Source: DAITQM01 sp039794245 (GTDB lineage Bacteria; Pseudomonadota; Gammaproteobacteria; Xanthomonadales; Wenzhouxiangellaceae). From it: DNA of 64,000 bases. Below are positions 1 through 8,666 of this stretch, in pieces. The notes below the pieces were generated by a model. It was given only the letters and a program-made list of their open reading frames with translations. It was not told where the DNA came from and ran no database searches. Both the position numbers and the translations under genes were made by a program. Each line of letters begins with the position of its first letter. The stretch's first letter is position 1. The stretch covers positions 144,065 to 208,064 of the forward strand of contig JBDIVS010000001.1 in assembly GCA_039794245.1 (NCBI GenBank). The letters run 5' to 3'.

Positions 1-431
1 GCAAAATAGCGATCGATATCGTAAAGATTGAGGTGGATAAATACTGAAACGGCAACAACGACATCCACCTCCGCCGGCGGCAAAAAAGCAAAATCGCCGC
101 CGGTGATCAACTCGAACCGCACATTGTCGAGGTCACCGCATTCATGCGCTGCATAGGCCAGGTAGGCGGGCGAAATATCGGTGGCGACGACACTTTGCGC
201 TGCCCGCGAAAACGCCCGAGTGCCGAATCCCAGCCCGGAGCCGATCTCGAGCACCCGATCGCGCCGCGTGATGTCGGCCATCCGGATGAAACGCCGCGCA
301 TAACGTACCCGGTCGGCGCGGATGTCGATCAGGCGCGTCTCGGGATGTTGACCGAAGCGGTAGCCGACGGCGCCGATCAACAAGGCCCGCGTGTCGTCCG
401 TGGGTAAATCCCGCCACGCCGCAGGGACCAT
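1..431 (-). CDS. Class I SAM-dependent methyltransferase (partial, 3' end outside window)
   Basis: The frame opens at the ATG at 431 and runs off the left edge, leaving about 143 N-terminal residues. A SAM-binding motif I (VLEIGSGLGFGTRAF, about residues 60-74) is followed by VVATDIS, the acidic end of strand 2, and by a hydrophobic VDVVVAVSV strand. This is the Rossmann-fold methyltransferase pattern. The substrate cannot be told. The start codon lies 1 bp after the stop of the upstream permease gene, so it is probably the last visible member of the exporter operon and may modify the exported compound (inference). Confidence 0.75.
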   Translation of the reverse strand, partial: MVPAAWRDLPTDDTRALLIGAVGYRFGQHPETRLIDIRADRVRYARRFIRMADITRRDRVLEIGSGLGFGTRAFSRAAQSVVATDISPAYLAYAAHECGDLDNVRFELITGGDFAFLPPAEVDVVVAVSVFIHLNLYDIDRYF

Positions 432-432
432 G

Positions 433-1623
433 CTAGCCAGCCCGCAACGCGCCGGTCAGTGGCGCGCGGGCAGCACGCCAGGCCGGCAGCAGGCCGCCGA
501 ACAAGCCGATCGCCAGCGCCCCGCCTGCCCCTTGCAGCAGGGCGCCGGGCGTCACGCGGAAAGCGAACGCAACTTGCGAGAAGGTCTGGAAATTGAGCGT
601 CGAGACCGTCATGCCGTTGAACGCCAGCCAGGCGACGGACATACCGGCCAGCGCCCCGACCGCCGCCAGCAGCAACGCTTCGAGCAGCACACCGCCGGCA
701 ACCGCGCCGCCGCCGAAACCCAGCGCGCGCAGCGTCGCGATTTCGACGCGGCGCGCCGCGACCGCGCTGTACATCGTGTTGAGCGCCGCGAAGACCGCGC
801 CGATGGCCATGATCGCGGTGATCGTGTAACCGAGCCCTTTGATGAAGGCGTTGAGCGCCGCCGATTGGCCGGCGTAGTATTCGTTTTGCCTTTGCACCTT
901 GACGGTCAGCCGCGGGTCACCCGCCAGGCGGGCGGCGAAATCGGCGAAGCCGGCGGCCGAATCCAGCACCGCGGTGACCGAACTGGAGCCGCTGCGCTTG
1001 AGGATGGCCTGGACCTGCGGCGCATCGACCCACAGTTCGGATTCGTGCACATCGCCGCCGGTCGCGAAGATGCCGACCACCCGCCAATCGCCGTCGCGGA
1101 TCGGCAGCAGGTCACCTAGCCCAGTGTTCTCGAACTGCCCGGCGGCGGCCCGGCCGACCATCACTTCCCGCGTGCCGGGCTGAAACCGCCGGCCTTCGAC
1201 GATCCTCAGTTCCGGGCGGAGCGCAAACGCCATCTCGCCGACGGCGCGCACCGGCACATTGGACGGATTGCGCTCGCCGCGGGACAACAGCTCGGCCAAA
1301 AAATACAACTCGGGCGAGGCCAGCGGCCGGCCCGTTGCGTCCCGCCGGATACCGGCCGTTTGGGTCACGATATCGACCTGCTCGCGGCTTAGGCTGCTCG
1401 ACAACTCGTTGTCACTGCCGCCGCGCACGACGATGACCCGCTCCGGTTTGCCGGTGCTGGCCAACGTCTGGCGGAAACCGTCAGCCATCGCCAGCATCGC
1501 AACCAGCATCGCCACGACGCCGGCGATCCCGACGACGATCACCAGCGATGTCCCGAGGCGCTCAGGTATCGTCATCAGACCCAGGCGCGCCACGGCCAGC
1601 ATTCGGCGCAGCGGGCCGATCAT
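433..1623 (-). CDS. ABC transporter permease, FtsX/MacB family (second of two)
   Basis: 396 aa. The start was set at the ATG at 1623, which overlaps the previous permease stop by 4 bp (ATGA); a longer frame upstream is only the antisense of that gene. An N-terminal membrane helix (about 20-42) is followed by a large extracytoplasmic domain of about 220 residues. Three C-terminal helices follow, with the FtsX-type segment VEIATLRALGFGGGAV between the first two. Known role of the family: the membrane half of MacB/LolCE-like mechanotransmission exporters. It pairs with the adjacent permease and the LolD-like ATPase; the substrate is unknown. Confidence 0.85.
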   Translation of the reverse strand: MIGPLRRMLAVARLGLMTIPERLGTSLVIVVGIAGVVAMLVAMLAMADGFRQTLASTGKPERVIVVRGGSDNELSSSLSREQVDIVTQTAGIRRDATGRPLASPELYFLAELLSRGERNPSNVPVRAVGEMAFALRPELRIVEGRRFQPGTREVMVGRAAAGQFENTGLGDLLPIRDGDWRVVGIFATGGDVHESELWVDAPQVQAILKRSGSSSVTAVLDSAAGFADFAARLAGDPRLTVKVQRQNEYYAGQSAALNAFIKGLGYTITAIMAIGAVFAALNTMYSAVAARRVEIATLRALGFGGGAVAGGVLLEALLLAAVGALAGMSVAWLAFNGMTVSTLNFQTFSQVAFAFRVTPGALLQGAGGALAIGLFGGLLPAWRAARAPLTGALRAG

Positions 1624-2795
1624 GCGATGCGCCTCGCCAGGGCGGCGACGATCGTCAAGCGCGACGCGGCAATCGCCGGCGGCAAGCCGATCGCAGCGGC
1701 GAGCAACGCGGCGATCGCCAGACCCTCGATCCAGGTCGCGGTCACCAAACCGAGGCCCGGAAACCACGCGGCCACCGCCGCCGCCAGGCCCGGCATGATC
1801 AGGGCCGTCAAACCCAGGCCGGCGAGCGCCCCGATCAGGCACAGCAAAAGGGCCTCGGCGAGCACCATGCCGAGCACGCGGCGGCCGCTGAAACCGATGG
1901 TTTTCAGGATCGCCAACTCCGCCGTGCGCTCGCGCACGGCCTGCGACATCGTGTTCGCAGTGAGTAGCAGCAGCGTGAAAAACACCGCGCTCAGGACGAT
2001 TGCAATGATCGCTTCGATATCGCCGATCTGCTTGATAAATGATTGATTAAAGGCCTTCTCCGGGCCGGTCTTCGTCTCGTTCGGCGAATTGCGAAAGCGC
2101 CTGTCGATCTCGGCGGCAACCCGGTCGGCGAGTTCCGGACCGGCGATCCGGACGATATAGATACCGGTCGTGCCCTTGGCGAACTGCCGCGCCTCGTCGA
2201 AATAATCGTGGTGGAACAGCAGCATACCCTCCTGGCTGCGTGCCGTCTCGTCGCGGCCTTCGAACAGGCCGACCAACTGAAAACTCCAGTCCAACGCACC
2301 GCCGGCACGCGGCCAGATCGTCGCCATGATCGGGATCCGGTCGCCGATCTTCCAGTTGAAGCGCGCCGCCAGCGACCGCCCGGCGACGGCCCCGTCGCGG
2401 GTCGCGATAAATGCCGCACGCGCCTCGGGGGAGATCAGAAATTCAGGATACATGTCGAGATAACTTTCCGGATCGACGGCAAAGTTCGGAAAGAAATTGC
2501 TTTGCTTCTGGTAATACCCACCGAACCATTGGGCGTGGGTGACCAACTCGACACCGGGCACGGCGGCGATCTGCGCCCGGTAACCGATCGGCAGGATTTC
2601 CGTGAACGAATAGCGGCCCTGGGTGATCAGGCGATCGTCGCCGGACAATTCGACGCCGCGGTCGAAAGCCAGTTGCACCGCCTGTAACAGACCGAACAGC
2701 AAAAACCCGGCGGCCAGCGAGGCAAGCGTCAGCAAGGTGCGCGCCTTGCGCCGGAACAGATTGGCCAGAATAAAACCGAACAGGGTCAAATTCAT
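1620..2795 (-). CDS. ABC transporter permease, FtsX/MacB family (first of two)
   Basis: 391 aa. One N-terminal helix (about 10-30) precedes a long periplasmic domain, then three C-terminal helices with the FtsX-type motif TAELAILKTIGFSGRRVLG. It overlaps the ATPase gene upstream and the second permease downstream by 4 bp each, so the three are very likely translationally coupled. The two permeases are paralogous in architecture but clearly diverged, which suggests a heterodimeric transporter like LolCE. Direction of transport (export or lipoprotein extraction) is inferred from the family, not from the sequence. Confidence 0.87.
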   Translation of the reverse strand: MNLTLFGFILANLFRRKARTLLTLASLAAGFLLFGLLQAVQLAFDRGVELSGDDRLITQGRYSFTEILPIGYRAQIAAVPGVELVTHAQWFGGYYQKQSNFFPNFAVDPESYLDMYPEFLISPEARAAFIATRDGAVAGRSLAARFNWKIGDRIPIMATIWPRAGGALDWSFQLVGLFEGRDETARSQEGMLLFHHDYFDEARQFAKGTTGIYIVRIAGPELADRVAAEIDRRFRNSPNETKTGPEKAFNQSFIKQIGDIEAIIAIVLSAVFFTLLLLTANTMSQAVRERTAELAILKTIGFSGRRVLGMVLAEALLLCLIGALAGLGLTALIMPGLAAAVAAWFPGLGLVTATWIEGLAIAALLAAAIGLPPAIAASRLTIVAALARRIA

Positions 2796-3496
2796 GACGC
2801 TTCAGCGGCCGCCTGCAGCACGCCCTTGTCGATGTGCACGATGCGGCGGGCGAATTTCGACGCCTGCGGGTCGTGCGTCACCATGATGACGGTCTTGCCG
2901 TGCTCGCGGTTCAGAATCTGCAACAAGCCCAGGATCTCGTCGGCGGTGGCTCGGTCGAGGTCGCCGGTCGGCTCGTCGCAGACCAGAAGATCCGGATCGG
3001 CGACGATCGCCCGGGCAATCGCGACGCGCTGCTCCTGGCCGCCGGACAACTCGCGCGGTTTGTGTTCGGCGCGCTCGGCCAGGCCGACGAGGTCGAGCGC
3101 GATCATCGCCCGCCGCCGCCGCTCACCGGCGCCTAGGCGGGTGAGCAAAAGCGGCAGCTCGACATTCTGGCGGGCGTTCAGCACCGGCATCAGATTGTAG
3201 AACTGGAAGATAAATCCGACGTGGGCGGCACGCCAGCGCGTCATGTCGGCGTCGCTCATCCGGTCGAGACGGGCACCGCCGATCTCGATCGTCCCGGCAT
3301 CGGGGTGATCTAGGCCACCGAGCAGATTGAGCAGCGTGGTCTTGCCGGAACCCGACGGCCCCATCAGGGCGAGAAAATCACCGCACGTGATATCGAGATC
3401 GAGATTCTTCAGCACCTCGATCGCTTCCCGGCCGCGGCGGTAGGTCTTGCCCACGCCACGCAGGCGGATCAACGGCTGTTGTTCGTTGTCGTTCAT
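2792..3496 (-). CDS. ABC transporter ATP-binding protein, LolD/MacB type
   Basis: 234 aa with every ABC ATPase motif: Walker A GPSGSGKTT (about residue 45), signature ELSGGQEQRVAIARA, Walker B DLLVCDEPTGDLD and the H-loop VTHD. The EPTGDLD form and short length are typical of LolD/MacB/FtsE-type ATPases that work with FtsX-like permeases, which lie directly downstream. It overlaps both neighbours by 4 bp. It energises the two-permease transporter from the cytoplasmic face. Confidence 0.93.
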   Translation of the reverse strand: MNDNEQQPLIRLRGVGKTYRRGREAIEVLKNLDLDITCGDFLALMGPSGSGKTTLLNLLGGLDHPDAGTIEIGGARLDRMSDADMTRWRAAHVGFIFQFYNLMPVLNARQNVELPLLLTRLGAGERRRRAMIALDLVGLAERAEHKPRELSGGQEQRVAIARAIVADPDLLVCDEPTGDLDRATADEILGLLQILNREHGKTVIMVTHDPQASKFARRIVHIDKGVLQAAAEAS

Positions 3497-4563
3497 TGCC
3501 CTTGCACTGCCTTGCCTTCCTCCAGAAATGAAACCCGCGCCCCCATGTCCGGCACGGCCCGCGGATCGCGGGCGGCGAACGCGACGCGTACCCGGACCGT
3601 GGCCTTGCTGCGGTCGGCGGCGGGAATGATGGCCAGCACCCGCCCGGGGAGTGGATCGTCGGGATAAGCGTTCAAGGTGATTTTAACCGCTTGCTCCGGC
3701 CTGACGTGCTGGATATAGGCTTCGTTGACATCGACCTCGACCTCCAGCGAATCCATATCGACGATCGTGCCGATGCCGGTGCGGGTAAAACCGCCGCCGG
3801 CTGAGACCGGTGAGATCATTTCGCCGGGCTGCGCCGCCTTGGCGATCACGATGCCGCTGAACGGGGCGCGGATCACGGTGTTGTCGAACTGCGTGCGACT
3901 CACCGCCACGGCGCGCGCCGCGACTTCGACCGCGGCCCGCGCGCTGGCCAGTTGCGCCTTGAGCGTCGCGACCTCGGTGGCCGCCGAATCGAGCGCCGCC
4001 GCGCTTGCCAGGTCGCGTTTCTGCAATTCGCTCTGCCGCGTTTCTTCGCGCTCGGCGAAGGCCAGTTGCGCCTCGAGTTCGGCCAGCCGGGCTTCGGCGG
4101 CATGCCGTTCGGCAACCGCCAGGGCCAGCGCCGCCTCGGCATCGGTCGGATCGAGACGGGCCAGCACCTGCCCTTCCTCGACCGTCATCCCCTCTTCGAT
4201 ATACACCGCCATCACCTTGCCGGTGATTTTGGCCGACACCGTCGCGATGCGCCGCGCCGTGACATAGCCGGTCGCTTCGAGCACCACGTCGCCGGCCGCC
4301 GGCGCCGCCGTTGCGGTGGCCGCTTCGTCCGCCGGTACGGCTGGCGTATCGAGTCCGGCTGCAGGTGGGGCGGATGACTCGTAAGACCCCAGCAGATAGG
4401 CGCCGGCGACTGCGGCCAGCACCAAACCGCCGGCGCCGGCTGCCCGCCACCGGTGCTGCGGCCGGGATCGCTTATCGGTTGTTAACTCGCGGTCGAGCGC
4501 CAATGAGCGCAGCAGCGCCGACTTGTCCGCCGTGCTGTGCACCACCGATGACGGATCGCTCAT
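3493..4563 (-). CDS. HlyD/MacA-family periplasmic adaptor (membrane fusion protein)
   Basis: 356 aa. A cytoplasmic N-terminus is followed by one membrane anchor (GGLVLAAVAGAYLLGSY, about 45-61), a lipoyl-like barrel half (ATVSAKITGKVMAVYIEEG), an Ala/Glu-rich coiled-coil hairpin (about 150-235) and the second barrel half (NTVIRAPFSGIVIAK). That is the adaptor order of MacA/HlyD proteins. The start has a strong AAGGAGGGG ribosome site. It is the first gene of the exporter operon. The adaptor would link the inner-membrane ABC transporter to an outer-membrane channel, which is not encoded here. Confidence 0.9.
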   Translation of the reverse strand: MSDPSSVVHSTADKSALLRSLALDRELTTDKRSRPQHRWRAAGAGGLVLAAVAGAYLLGSYESSAPPAAGLDTPAVPADEAATATAAPAAGDVVLEATGYVTARRIATVSAKITGKVMAVYIEEGMTVEEGQVLARLDPTDAEAALALAVAERHAAEARLAELEAQLAFAEREETRQSELQKRDLASAAALDSAATEVATLKAQLASARAAVEVAARAVAVSRTQFDNTVIRAPFSGIVIAKAAQPGEMISPVSAGGGFTRTGIGTIVDMDSLEVEVDVNEAYIQHVRPEQAVKITLNAYPDDPLPGRVLAIIPAADRSKATVRVRVAFAARDPRAVPDMGARVSFLEEGKAVQGQ

Positions 4564-4575
4564 CGGATCCCCTCC

Positions 4576-4920
4576 TTATCCCGGCGGCCAGTGCATCTGA
4601 CGGCCGCCGATAAGGTGCAGATGCAGGTGAAACACCGACTGCCCGCCGTCGGCGTTGCAATTCATCACCAGCCGGTAACCGTTCTCCGCGATACCCTCGG
4701 CGGCGGCGATGTCGCGCGCCGCGAGCACCATTTCACCGAGCAGAGAGGCATGCGCTGCGGTGAGGTCGTTGATCGTCGCGATACGGGTTTTGGGAACGAT
4801 CAGAACATGCACCGGCGCTTTCGGGTCGATATCGCGGAACGCCAGTAGGCGGTCGGTTTCATAAACGATATCGGCCGGAATCTCGCGCCGGATGATTTTT
4901 AAAAACAAATCGTCGCTCAT
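4576..4920 (-). CDS. HIT-family (histidine triad) nucleotide-binding protein
   Basis: 114 aa, the usual size of HinT-type proteins. The active-site triad HLHLHLIGG lies near the C-terminus, and the N-terminal SDDLFLKIIRREIPADIVYE and PKAPVHVLIVPK segments are diagnostic. Family members hydrolyse nucleoside phosphoramidates such as AMP-lysine. An AGGAG site lies 9 nt before the ATG. It ends 12 bp before the HlyD-type gene, so it may be co-transcribed with the exporter operon, but the functional link is unclear. Confidence 0.93.
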   Translation of the reverse strand: MSDDLFLKIIRREIPADIVYETDRLLAFRDIDPKAPVHVLIVPKTRIATINDLTAAHASLLGEMVLAARDIAAAEGIAENGYRLVMNCNADGGQSVFHLHLHLIGGRQMHWPPG

Positions 4921-4955
4921 CGCTTTTCACTCCTCACTGGCTCGCCGCCTGGCGA

Positions 4956-5684
4956 TTATCCCACGGTCGTTCGCAAAACTGGGGGCAAAACGTGGATCGC
5001 CGTCGGCGCATCATCCGGCGCGGTAAGTACGGCGAGCATCGCCTCGGCCACCGCGGCCGCCGCGGGCAGCGTGTCGGGCTGGTCGGCGGGCCGGACAGCG
5101 CTGTAAAGGGCACTGTAGAACGGCCCCGTCTCGATGCCGATCACCCGCACACCGCGGCCGTGCCACTCGGCGGCCATCTGCCGGACCAGGGCGTTGAGCC
5201 CCCACTGCCCGACGCCGTAAACGCCACGATAAGCGCCGGCCATCGTGCCCGGCGATTCGAGCGGAAAGACCATCCGGCCGCCGGCGGCAACCAACAGCGG
5301 CAACAGTGTCCGTGACAGCCAGTACGGGGCGTTAAGATGAAGCTGCAGGCCCGCGTGCCAATCGGCCTCGGAAACCTGTTCATGCGGCATCAACCCGCGG
5401 TGCGCAGCGGCGCAGTGGATGATCCCGTCCAGCCTTGATAAATTGGATTCGATTGATTCTTTAAGTAATTGATATTCTTCTATTTTTGTTCCAGATAAAT
5501 CCATCGGCATCAGAAAGGGCGACGCCCCGTGCTCGCGTTCGAGCCGGTCTGCGACCCGATCCAGGCCGCGCCGGTCGCGATCGAGCAGGATCGTTTGCGC
5601 CCCGCCGGCCACCAGGCCCGCGGCCAGTGCCGAGCCGAGCGCCCCGGCGGCGCCGGTGATCAGCCAGATTTCGTCTTTGAACAT
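4956..5684 (-). CDS. Short-chain dehydrogenase/reductase with an atypical active site
   Basis: 242 aa. The ATG at 5684 was chosen because GAGGGG lies 4 bp upstream and the Rossmann fold begins there (LITGAAGALGSALAAGL). The cofactor-binding TGxxGxLG motif and a NAPYWLSRTLLPLL helix match the YciK-like SDR group. The catalytic box reads YGVGQ instead of YxxxK: the active-site Lys is replaced by Gln, while the Tyr is kept. Such replacements usually weaken or change oxidoreductase activity (established for the family); the actual role is unknown. A strong terminator of the upstream hsp20 gene lies just before it, so it probably has its own promoter. Confidence 0.8.
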   Translation of the reverse strand: MFKDEIWLITGAAGALGSALAAGLVAGGAQTILLDRDRRGLDRVADRLEREHGASPFLMPMDLSGTKIEEYQLLKESIESNLSRLDGIIHCAAAHRGLMPHEQVSEADWHAGLQLHLNAPYWLSRTLLPLLVAAGGRMVFPLESPGTMAGAYRGVYGVGQWGLNALVRQMAAEWHGRGVRVIGIETGPFYSALYSAVRPADQPDTLPAAAAVAEAMLAVLTAPDDAPTAIHVLPPVLRTTVG

Positions 5685-5712
5685 CCGCCCCTCTGGGTTG
5701 GAATCTTTCGCC

Positions 5713-5742
5713 AAAAAAACAGGCCCGCCGCAGCGGGCCTGT
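5713..5742 (-). terminator. Rho-independent terminator of hsp20
   Basis: A perfect 10-bp stem (5719-5728 with 5733-5742, loop of 4) is followed on the minus strand by six or more T (5713-5718). It lies 45 bp after the Hsp20 stop codon and 30 bp before the SDR start codon, separating the two genes. Confidence 0.9.
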
Positions 5743-5787
5743 TCGACCGCCTGGCTGCCGAGGCGCAAGGCCAGCGGCAAAACCGCA

Positions 5788-6249
5788 TCAGGCGGCTTTC
5801 TGCTTTTTGCCCTCGATCACCCGCGGTGCCTCGCCGCTGCCGATTTCGATCCGGCGCGGTTTCAAGGCCTCGGGAATCTCCCGCGCCAGGTCGATGTGCA
5901 GCAGACCGTTTTCCATGTTGGCCCCGATGACTCGGACATAATCGGCCAACTGGAAGCGGCGCTCGAAGCCGCGCGTCGCGATGCCGCGGTGCAAATAGCG
6001 GCGCTCGGTCTTTTCCTCGTCGGCCTTGCGGCCGCTGACGGTCAGCGTTTCCTGCTGGCTCACGATGTCGATCTCGTCGCGGCCGAAGCCGGCGACCGCC
6101 ATCGTGATCCGGTAATGGTTGTCGTCCACCGCCTCGATATTGTAAGGCGGGTAACCGTTGTCGGTCTGAGCCGCGCCGCTCAGCAGGTCGGCGAGGCGGT
6201 CGAAACCGATCGCGGTGCGGTAAAGAGGGGTCAAATCGAATGTGGTCAT
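5788..6249 (-). CDS. Small heat-shock protein Hsp20 (IbpA-like)
   Basis: 153 aa. The ATG at 6249 has a GGAGG site and begins the IbpA-type N-terminus (MTTFDLTPLYRTAIGFDRL). The alpha-crystallin domain covers about residues 35-130 (YNIEAVDDNHYRITMAVAGF, then a beta strand and the Ile-x-Ile-like tail RRIEIG). This is an ATP-independent holdase that keeps unfolding proteins soluble and cooperates with DnaK and ClpB. Expression should be heat-controlled twice: a near-consensus sigma-32 promoter and a ROSE-like leader precede it. Confidence 0.96.
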   Translation of the reverse strand: MTTFDLTPLYRTAIGFDRLADLLSGAAQTDNGYPPYNIEAVDDNHYRITMAVAGFGRDEIDIVSQQETLTVSGRKADEEKTERRYLHRGIATRGFERRFQLADYVRVIGANMENGLLHIDLAREIPEALKPRRIEIGSGEAPRVIEGKKQKAA

Positions 6250-6364
6250 GGCATATCCTCCAAAGAAGCAATATGACTGTGATTCGCCCCGGGGATGACC
6301 CAAGGCGCGCTCACCTGCCGCTGAAAGCCGGCAGGTACGGCCCCGAAATGGCGACCGCAATTAT
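6250..6364 (-). promoter_or_regulatory. ROSE-like RNA thermometer in the hsp20 leader
   Basis: The roughly 110-nt leader between the sigma-32 promoter and the hsp20 ATG ends in the ROSE signature. A UUGCU anti-Shine-Dalgarno segment (6267-6271) can fold back over UUU onto the AGGA of the ribosome site (6256-6259), leaving the G-G opposition known from ROSE hairpins. An independent 8-bp hairpin (ACCTGCCG with CGGCAGGT) lies further upstream, as in multi-hairpin ROSE leaders. The assignment comes from reading motifs; no folding was computed. Confidence 0.7.
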
Positions 6365-6393
6365 TAAATAGGGCTTGCGAACGGCTTTTCAAG
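6365..6393 (-). promoter_or_regulatory. Sigma-32 (heat-shock) promoter of hsp20
   Basis: On the minus strand CTTGAAA (6387-6393), a 13-bp spacer and CCCTATTTA (6365-6373) match the RpoH consensus CTTGAAA-N13/14-CCCCATNTA closely. It is placed about 115 bp before the hsp20 start codon. Confidence 0.85.
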
Positions 6394-6559
6394 GCCGTGA
6401 CCATGACCTCCGGCAGGGGGCATGTGCGGCGCAACTGGTGTATCTTTGCCTGTCCCGGTCGCCGGCCGGCAAGGAAAATCTGATCGATTCATAAAGGCTC
6501 CCGGCAGACCCGCGAAATGACCACGCATCTCTGATGCCGCCTCTAGAGGAACCATTACA

Positions 6560-8623
6560 ATGCACCGTCCCATCCCCTTTCCGCTGCTGTTGACGATGAG
6601 CGCCATAACCTTGCTTGCCGCCTGCGAGTCCGGCCAGCCGCCCGCCGCCGAAAGCGCCCCCGCGGCGCCGCTGGCCAGCGGCATCGATACCGCCGGCTTC
6701 GATCCTACAGTCCGCCCGCAGGACGATTTTTACCAGTACGTCAACGGCACCTGGCTCGCCACGACCGAGATCCCGGCCGACAAATCGGATTACGGCGCCT
6801 TCAGCAAACTGGCCGACGAGGCCGAAGCGCAACTTAGGGTCATCGCCGAAGAGACGGCGCAGCTCGAGGCCGCGGCACCCGGCAGCGCCGAGCAGAAAAT
6901 CCGCGACTTCTATACGAGTTACATGGACGAGCAGCAGGCCGAAGCGCTCGGCCTTACGCCGCTCGCCGAGCAACTGGCGCTGATCGACGCCATCGACGGA
7001 CCCGAGGCGCTGTTCCATGCCTTCGGCGTGCTCGGCCGCGAGAACGTCCAAAGCCCGATCAGCGGCGGTATCTTCTCAGACCAGAAAGACCCCAACGTCA
7101 ACGCCGTGTACATCGCGCAGAACGGCCTGACGCTGCCCGACCGCGATTACTACCTCAAGGACGAAGAGCGCTTCACGAAGGCCCGCGATCTGTACCTCGA
7201 CTACGCCACGGCGCTGCTCACCGCGGCCGGCCACCCGCAGCCGGCGGAGGCCGCCAAAGACCTGCTAGCGCTCGAAACCCGGGTCGCCAAAGTCCAGTGG
7301 AGCCGCGAGGAGAACCGCGATCCGACCAAACGTTACAACCCGATGGCCCTGGCCCGGATGCTCGAACTGGCGCCCGATATCGGCTGGCAGGCCATGCTCG
7401 ACGGCTACCGGATCCCGGCCCGCGACGAGTACATCGTCAGCCAGCCGAGCTACTTCGAGGGCCTGAACGAGATCGTCAAGGAAACGCCGCTCGAACTGTG
7501 GCAGGCGTATCTCGTGGTCCAAACCCTCGACAGTTACGCCCCGGTGCTCAACAATGAGCTGTTCAAGCTGTGGTTCGCGTTCCAGCGTAAGGGCCTGCAA
7601 GGCCAGGAAGAGCCCCGGCCGCGCTGGAAGCGGGCGATCGCCGATATGGATGAGTATGCCGGCGAACTGCTCGGCCAGCTTTACGTGGCGCGCCACTTCA
7701 AACCCGAGGCCAAGGCGCGCATGATGCAACTGATCGACAACCTGATCGCCGCCTACCGCGAATCGATCAGTCACCTGGACTGGATGAGCGAGGCAACGCG
7801 ACAGAAAGCGCTCGAAAAACTGGCGTCCTTCCGGCCCAAGATCGGCTATCCGGACAAATGGAAGGACTACAGCGCGCTGGAGATCAGGGCCGGTGACCTG
7901 GCCGGCAACATCCGCCGCGCCCGCCTCTGGCAGACACAGCGCCAGATCGACCGCCTCGACGAGCCGGTGGACAAGGACGAATGGTTCATGACGCCGCAGA
8001 CGGTGAATGCCTACTACAACCCGCTGTGGAACGAGATCGTCTTTCCGGCGGCGATCCTGCAGCCGCCGTTTTTCGACGTCACGGCCGACGACGCGGCCAA
8101 TTACGGCGGCATCGGAGCGGTGATCGGCCATGAAATCGGCCACGGTTTCGACGACCAGGGCCGCAAATTTGCCGCCGACGGATCATTGACCGATTGGTGG
8201 AGCGAAGCGGACGCCACCGAGTTTGAAAAACGCAAGAACAAGCTGGCGGCACAGTACGATGCCTTCGTCGCGATCGACGATCTGACGGTCAACGGCCAGT
8301 TCACCTCCGGCGAGAATATCGGCGACCTGGGCGGCCTGAGCATCGCCCACTTGGCCTGGGAACTGTCGCTCGGCGGCCGCGATGCGCCGGTGATCGACGG
8401 CATGACCGGAGAACAGCGCTTCTTTATGGGCTGGGCCCAGGTCTGGCGCCGCCTGTACCGCGACGAGGAACTGCGTCGCCGGTTGGTCGTCGATCCGCAC
8501 TCGCCGTCGAAAGCCAGGACGAATGTCGTGGTGCGCAATATCCCGGCCTTCCACGAGGCGTTCGACACCGCCCCTGGCGACAACATGTACCTGGCGCCGG
8601 AAGAGCGCGTCAAGATCTGGTGA
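6560..8623 (+). CDS. M13-family zinc metallopeptidase, predicted lipoprotein (PepO/neprilysin type)
   Basis: 687 aa. The N-terminus is a lipoprotein signal (LLTMSAITLLAAC, lipobox LAAC with Cys about residue 22), so the enzyme is probably anchored on the outside of the inner membrane or in the outer membrane. Zinc ligands are visible: HEIGH with His524 and His528, and Glu585 in GENIGDLGG. The protein ends in VKIW, typical of M13 proteins. Family members cut short peptides. An AGAGGA site lies about 9 nt before the ATG. It reads away from hsp20, in a divergent arrangement. Confidence 0.95.
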   Translation: MHRPIPFPLLLTMSAITLLAACESGQPPAAESAPAAPLASGIDTAGFDPTVRPQDDFYQYVNGTWLATTEIPADKSDYGAFSKLADEAEAQLRVIAEETAQLEAAAPGSAEQKIRDFYTSYMDEQQAEALGLTPLAEQLALIDAIDGPEALFHAFGVLGRENVQSPISGGIFSDQKDPNVNAVYIAQNGLTLPDRDYYLKDEERFTKARDLYLDYATALLTAAGHPQPAEAAKDLLALETRVAKVQWSREENRDPTKRYNPMALARMLELAPDIGWQAMLDGYRIPARDEYIVSQPSYFEGLNEIVKETPLELWQAYLVVQTLDSYAPVLNNELFKLWFAFQRKGLQGQEEPRPRWKRAIADMDEYAGELLGQLYVARHFKPEAKARMMQLIDNLIAAYRESISHLDWMSEATRQKALEKLASFRPKIGYPDKWKDYSALEIRAGDLAGNIRRARLWQTQRQIDRLDEPVDKDEWFMTPQTVNAYYNPLWNEIVFPAAILQPPFFDVTADDAANYGGIGAVIGHEIGHGFDDQGRKFAADGSLTDWWSEADATEFEKRKNKLAAQYDAFVAIDDLTVNGQFTSGENIGDLGGLSIAHLAWELSLGGRDAPVIDGMTGEQRFFMGWAQVWRRLYRDEELRRRLVVDPHSPSKARTNVVVRNIPAFHEAFDTAPGDNMYLAPEERVKIW

Positions 8624-8630
8624 CCGCACC

Positions 8631-8658
8631 CCGCCCGCCGGCCCCCGCCGGCGGGCGG
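8631..8658. repeat. 12-bp GC hairpin between peptidase gene and BtuF-like gene
   Basis: A perfect inverted repeat of 12 bp per arm with a CCCC loop fills the short gap between the two genes. There is no T-run, so it is more likely an mRNA-stabilising or attenuating hairpin than an intrinsic terminator. Confidence 0.6.
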
Positions 8659-8666
8659 TACCGCCG

